DNA from: Rhizobium aethiopicum
GTDB taxonomy: Bacteria > Pseudomonadota > Alphaproteobacteria > Rhizobiales > Rhizobiaceae
DNA length: 34,173 nucleotides
Direction of reading: 5' to 3'
Assembly: GCF_014197535.1 (NCBI RefSeq)
Contig: NZ_JACIFV010000043.1
Coordinates: 1 to 34,173, forward strand
Positions 31,345 through 34,173 of the stretch are shown one piece after another. The notes beneath the pieces were generated by a model that did not search any database, had not been told where the DNA came from, and saw nothing but the letters and a program-made list of their open reading frames with translations. Positions within the stretch are counted from its first letter, which is position 1; the number at the start of each line of letters is the position of its first letter. A program made the position numbers and the translations under genes.

Positions 31345-33081
31345 TCACAATCTCGTCGAACGGTATCTTGCTCTCAGATAAGAGTGAACGAAGAACGGCG
31401 CTTCGCGCATCGACTGGAGCACAGCCATCACACATGGTTTTGTAAGCAACACTGTTACTGGGCCGAATTTCGAGGCGCCACCAAATTGCATTACAGAGAT
31501 ATCTTTCAGAACCTGGCTGCGATCAAGCTTCACCGTATCAGACATTGATGTTTTCACCTCGAAACCGACAATGTTTCCGAAAGAGTCGCGCCCCAAGAAG
31601 TCGTAGTTTCTGGTTCCTAGAAAGTTGCCAGTTACCTTCACCTGGGCCTCACTCAAAATTGTATAGCCATCGTTGCGCGCTTCTTGGATTGCCGCCGCCA
31701 CCCCCGCGTCATGCCGAAGATTGGGGCCATTGCCTTTCTTTGAGTTTCGTTCGCCCTTCTCATTGGCCTCGGCAGACCTCTTAACACCGGAAGCAGTGAT
31801 GGATGCTGATGGGCTTGAACCACCATTTTCCAAATAACTACCCCGGGGACTATCGTCTCCCGCTGTGGCTCTTCCGCCACCAGTTAAACTGCCTATAAAA
31901 TCGCTTATCGCTTTGCTGAGTTGGCCCCATCCCATTGAGATATGCCCATTCGGATCGGACTTATTGACGGGGTCATTTTCGGAGTAGCTGTAGCGGTTTG
32001 TGCCGACGCCTTGCTTGGTCGGATCCCAGTCATCCGGCGAGATGAACCGTCCAAAGGCCGGATCGTAGTATCTGGCATTGAGATACATCAGCCCGGTTTC
32101 AGGATCGAAGCGTTCGCCGATATAGCTCTTCTTGGTCTGGAAGCTGGTGTTGGTGGCTTCGCCAAAGGCGGCATAGCCAGTCTGCTCGACCTGGGTGCCG
32201 TTTTCGTTGGTCACCTGCCGCACCGAGGCGAGATGGTCGCGATGCAGGAAGAACTTGTCCTGGACGGTGCTGCCTGCGGTGACGACGATCTTGGCGTCGG
32301 GATGCGGATAGAGGGTGTAGATGTCGGTGCCCGGCGTCGAGCGGTCGATCTCGACATTGGCGTCGGGATAGAGCGTCGTGCCGAAGCCCCAGCTCTTCTT
32401 CACCCGGGCGCCGTCCGGTCCATAGGCGAAGCTCACCGTGGCGCCGTTCTGGGTGACGCTCGCCAGCCGGTTGGCGCTGTCCCAGCTCAGCGTGCGAGTG
32501 CCATCGGAGACCATGTTGCCGTTGGCGTCATAGTCGATGGTCTTTGCGCCGATCTGCGTTGCCGCATGCGGGCGGATCGCCGTTGCTGCCGGATAGACAT
32601 AGGCGCCGATCCGCGTGCGGGAGAGAAGATTGTGATTGGTGTCGTAGCTGTAGGTCTCGTCGAGGGTGTTGTCGCCGGCATTGTCGGCGCCGGTCAGACG
32701 AGAGAGATCGTCATAGCCATAGGTCCAATTGTCGTTGGCTGCCAGACCGGTGATGGTCTTGATCCGGCCCAGTTTGTCACGGCTGTACTGATTGTCCATC
32801 AGCACCGTCGTGCCCATCGCCGTCGTCACCCGATCCAGCCAGCGTCGGGTCGGCGAATAGCTGAAGCTGGTCGTCACGCCATTGATGTAATTGATCGTCT
32901 GCGTCTGGCCGTCGGCCTCGTAGCTGGTGGAGTCGATCAGTCCCGGGATCCTGGAAAGCAGGTCGGCATCGTTGTAGAGCCAGGGCAAGGTCCGCTTGCC
33001 GACGACGATGTTGGCAGGCTGATAACCGATCGCCGTGGTCTTGCCGGTCGGGCCGTGCTCGACGGTGGTCGTGCCCGCCAC
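31345..33081 (-). CDS. Rhs core fragment with C-terminal nuclease-like toxin domain
   Basis: A 578-residue protein. Residues 1 to about 379 are Rhs/YD-repeat core (YDDLSRLTGADN, DANGNMVSDGTRTLSWDSAN, FLHRDHLASVRQVTNENG) ending in the Rhs hyperconserved segment GLMYLNARYYDPAFGRFISP and NDPVNKSDPNG. The remaining 200 residues are a variable, AT-richer toxin region. It contains GTRNYDFLGRDSFGNIVGFE followed by VKTS, giving Asp494/Asp499, Glu508 and Lys510: a D-(x)n-ExK arrangement of PD-(D/E)xK nucleases. Full Rhs proteins exceed 1,000 residues and have N-terminal export parts; this one has neither and starts at a weak GTG inside open Rhs sequence. It is best read as a displaced (orphan) rhs-CT module. 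Confidence 0.85.
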   Translation of the reverse strand: MAGTTTVEHGPTGKTTAIGYQPANIVVGKRTLPWLYNDADLLSRIPGLIDSTSYEADGQTQTINYINGVTTSFSYSPTRRWLDRVTTAMGTTVLMDNQYSRDKLGRIKTITGLAANDNWTYGYDDLSRLTGADNAGDNTLDETYSYDTNHNLLSRTRIGAYVYPAATAIRPHAATQIGAKTIDYDANGNMVSDGTRTLSWDSANRLASVTQNGATVSFAYGPDGARVKKSWGFGTTLYPDANVEIDRSTPGTDIYTLYPHPDAKIVVTAGSTVQDKFFLHRDHLASVRQVTNENGTQVEQTGYAAFGEATNTSFQTKKSYIGERFDPETGLMYLNARYYDPAFGRFISPDDWDPTKQGVGTNRYSYSENDPVNKSDPNGHISMGWGQLSKAISDFIGSLTGGGRATAGDDSPRGSYLENGGSSPSASITASGVKRSAEANEKGERNSKKGNGPNLRHDAGVAAAIQEARNDGYTILSEAQVKVTGNFLGTRNYDFLGRDSFGNIVGFEVKTSMSDTVKLDRSQVLKDISVMQFGGASKFGPVTVLLTKPCVMAVLQSMREAPFFVHSYLRARYRSTRL

Positions 33082-33089
33082 GCGGTCGC

Positions 33090-33614
33090 CTAATTTTGCG
33101 GCCGTCTCGATAGCTGGTTCAATGCATTTTGCTTGATGATCGCGTTTTGATCTCCACTTAGCGCAATTAAAGTGGCCTGTGCCTCTGGGCTAGAGATTGC
33201 ACCAAGCGCCCAAATTGCCTTGACGGCGAAAGCCCTGGCTTCAAACTCCAGATAGGCTGGAATCCATTGAGTAGCGTGATATAGCGCGTCGATCGCTTTG
33301 GGTGCCTTCAATTGTCCCAAAGCAGACACAACATCTTCATGTTTGAAGTGCCAGTCCTCTTTTAATAACTGTAAAAGAAAATCTAAGCTTTCCTCGTTAA
33401 ATCCGAAGTTAGATCCAACAATCAAAGCGCATTCCACGTCATCTGGAATCTTTGATTCGATCGCCTCGGCCAGGAGTTCGTTAGCGAGAACCGTGCCGTC
33501 TCGCGCGCCACGAAATTGCTTCAAAAACTCCGCCTTCGATATCGGCTCCCTGACGAATTGCGTGTAACGTAATGGAACGAGTTCCATGATCAATTCACGT
33601 TCACTTTCGATCAT
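33090..33614 (-). CDS. HEAT-repeat-like protein, immunity candidate
   Basis: A 174-residue, helix-rich protein: ANELLAEAIESKIPDDVECA, LLQLLKEDWHFKHEDVVSAL, GQLKAPKAIDALYHATQW, FEARAFAVKAIWALGAISSP and EAQATLIALSGDQNAIIKQN resemble successive HEAT/armadillo-like hairpins. Such proteins often serve as immunity proteins in polymorphic toxin loci. ATG 33614 has GAGGTG 5 nt upstream and overlaps the stop of the preceding toxin fragment by 14 nt, so the pair is translationally coupled. Its end runs directly into open Rhs-core sequence. Confidence 0.72.
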   Translation of the reverse strand: MIESERELIMELVPLRYTQFVREPISKAEFLKQFRGARDGTVLANELLAEAIESKIPDDVECALIVGSNFGFNEESLDFLLQLLKEDWHFKHEDVVSALGQLKAPKAIDALYHATQWIPAYLEFEARAFAVKAIWALGAISSPEAQATLIALSGDQNAIIKQNALNQLSRRPQN

Positions 33615-34107
33615 TTAGGCACCTCGTGGAATCTATAATACTTCTGTTAAACAGGTCGAGAGCAGCACCGCGACCGAGCCCAATTATTAGCACTCCATCC
33701 TCGCTTTTAAAAAAAGCGCGACTTGCAGTCCAGACAGGAGCGACGCTTGGTAGGTCATAGCTTCGAACCACTCGAGATGCGTCTCCCACACCCATCTGAG
33801 CGAGTGAAGCTTTAGTACCGCCTTTTGTCATGAATTGAACCGTAACACCGCTATATCGAGCGTAAGCGGCTTCTGTGCTGATGAAAGTTTCGACCGTTGC
33901 TGAGACCCTTCCCGTAGCGAGAAGGCTCTGGAATTGAGCATCGCTCGTTGTTCTGAAAAACATCTCTGTTTCTCTTTGAACAACTGGCACCGATCCAAGG
34001 TTGGCGCCAACAAGCAAATCTTCAAAAGCGGAATGGCCAACCGTCATTCCGAACCGCTCGCTTTTATCGCTCCCGGCGTAGGTCGAATCGACATTCATCG
34101 AAGCCAT
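33601..34107 (-). CDS. Truncated polymorphic-toxin C-terminus fused to an IS end
   Basis: A 168-residue frame. The first 14 or so codons (MASMNVDSTYAGSD) are read from the end of the insertion sequence. From about residue 17 it reads ERFGMTVGHSAFEDLLVGAN, ETEMFFRTTSDAQFQSLLAT, VETFISTEAAYARYSG and SRAFFKSEDGVLIIGLGRGA. The FFRTTSD...F..LL..GR...FIST pattern recalls toxin domains of the ADP-ribosyltransferase type, but I cannot confirm that. Its stop overlaps the start of the HEAT-like immunity candidate. It is best seen as the 3' remnant of an Rhs-type toxin gene cut off from its core by the insertion. Confidence 0.6.
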   Translation of the reverse strand: MASMNVDSTYAGSDKSERFGMTVGHSAFEDLLVGANLGSVPVVQRETEMFFRTTSDAQFQSLLATGRVSATVETFISTEAAYARYSGVTVQFMTKGGTKASLAQMGVGDASRVVRSYDLPSVAPVWTASRAFFKSEDGVLIIGLGRGAALDLFNRSIIDSTRCLNDRK

Positions 34108-34173
34108 ATCATTGCGGCGACGAGATAGACGAAGCCTTCGAAGTGAATGGCTCTGCGGTCGTATCGCGTGGCG
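34095..34173 (-). CDS. IS5-type transposase, C-terminal end (partial)
   Basis: The minus-strand frame entering at the right edge reads ATRYDRRAIHFEGFVYLVAA followed by MIWLR and a TGA (34097-34095). The ending 'ATRYDRRA..F...I..A..I.WL' is characteristic of OrfB/transposase C-termini in the IS5 family (IS427-like). The body of the element lies beyond the window. The element boundary should lie within the next 30 bases or so (about 34065-34094); I could not fix its inverted repeat. Confidence 0.75.
   Translation of the reverse strand, partial: ATRYDRRAIHFEGFVYLVAAMIWLR

Noticed and set aside
31942..33093. 383-residue frame antisense to the Rhs core
   Set aside because: Repetitive Val/Gly/Ala-rich translation created by the GC-rich Rhs repeats on the other strand.

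Overview
The window looks like a chromosomal segment of a Rhizobium species (R. etli / leguminosarum type). The support is a class I PHB synthase, alphaproteobacterial accessory complex I subunits (NDUFS4-like and NDUFA12-like), DUF2155, DUF192 and DUF2778 proteins, a two-domain cold-shock protein, a RIME-like intergenic repeat, and GC-rich codon use. A conserved housekeeping backbone (about 5.2-30.5 kb) is flanked on both sides by accessory DNA that carries insertion-sequence ends.

Left flank (1-5.2 kb): the 3' end of an IS481-type transposase, a RIME-like repeat, two small exported proteins (one with its start broken by a nine-A tract), a decayed second copy of the complex I NDUFS4-like gene, and a large beta-helix/RTX protein built for type I secretion. 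After it come a highly structured inverted repeat and a possible small RNA with a strong terminator.

Backbone (5.2-30.5 kb): tRNA-Arg(TCT), the intact NDUFS4-like gene, tRNA-Pro(TGG), a dual cold-shock gene coupled to a DUF192 gene, gloA, an M15-type peptidoglycan peptidase lipoprotein, and three tRNA-Glu genes. Two of these tRNA genes lie in identical 129-bp direct repeats. Then follow recJ, hom with an AlaC-type aminotransferase, a lipoprotein, phaC, a DUF2778 murein protein, a second aminotransferase, a DsbA-like oxidoreductase, the run aroQ-accB-accC-aat, DUF2167, and a minus-strand cluster gatB-GNAT-GNAT(frameshifted)-NDUFA12-DUF2155. Together these serve central metabolism, fatty-acid and PHB carbon flow, envelope maintenance and translation fidelity.

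Right flank (30-34 kb): a YjhX-family gene is preceded by a near-consensus sigma-70 promoter and a compact roughly 140-nt RNA. Its closing helix encloses three strong hairpins and buries the only ribosome-binding sequence; I do not recognise the fold. Beyond it lies a polymorphic-toxin region on the minus strand. In transcriptional order it holds an IS5-type transposase end, an IS-truncated toxin C-terminus, an overlapping HEAT-like immunity candidate, an Rhs-core fragment ending in a PD-(D/E)xK-like nuclease domain, and a frameshifted immunity candidate. This is the layout of stacked 'orphan' Rhs toxin/immunity modules.

The points most worth a second look are the structured leader before yjhX, the Rhs toxin/immunity stack, the A9 tract, the duplicated tRNA-Glu unit and the complex I pseudogene copy. 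All family names are from reading motifs; no database search was possible.
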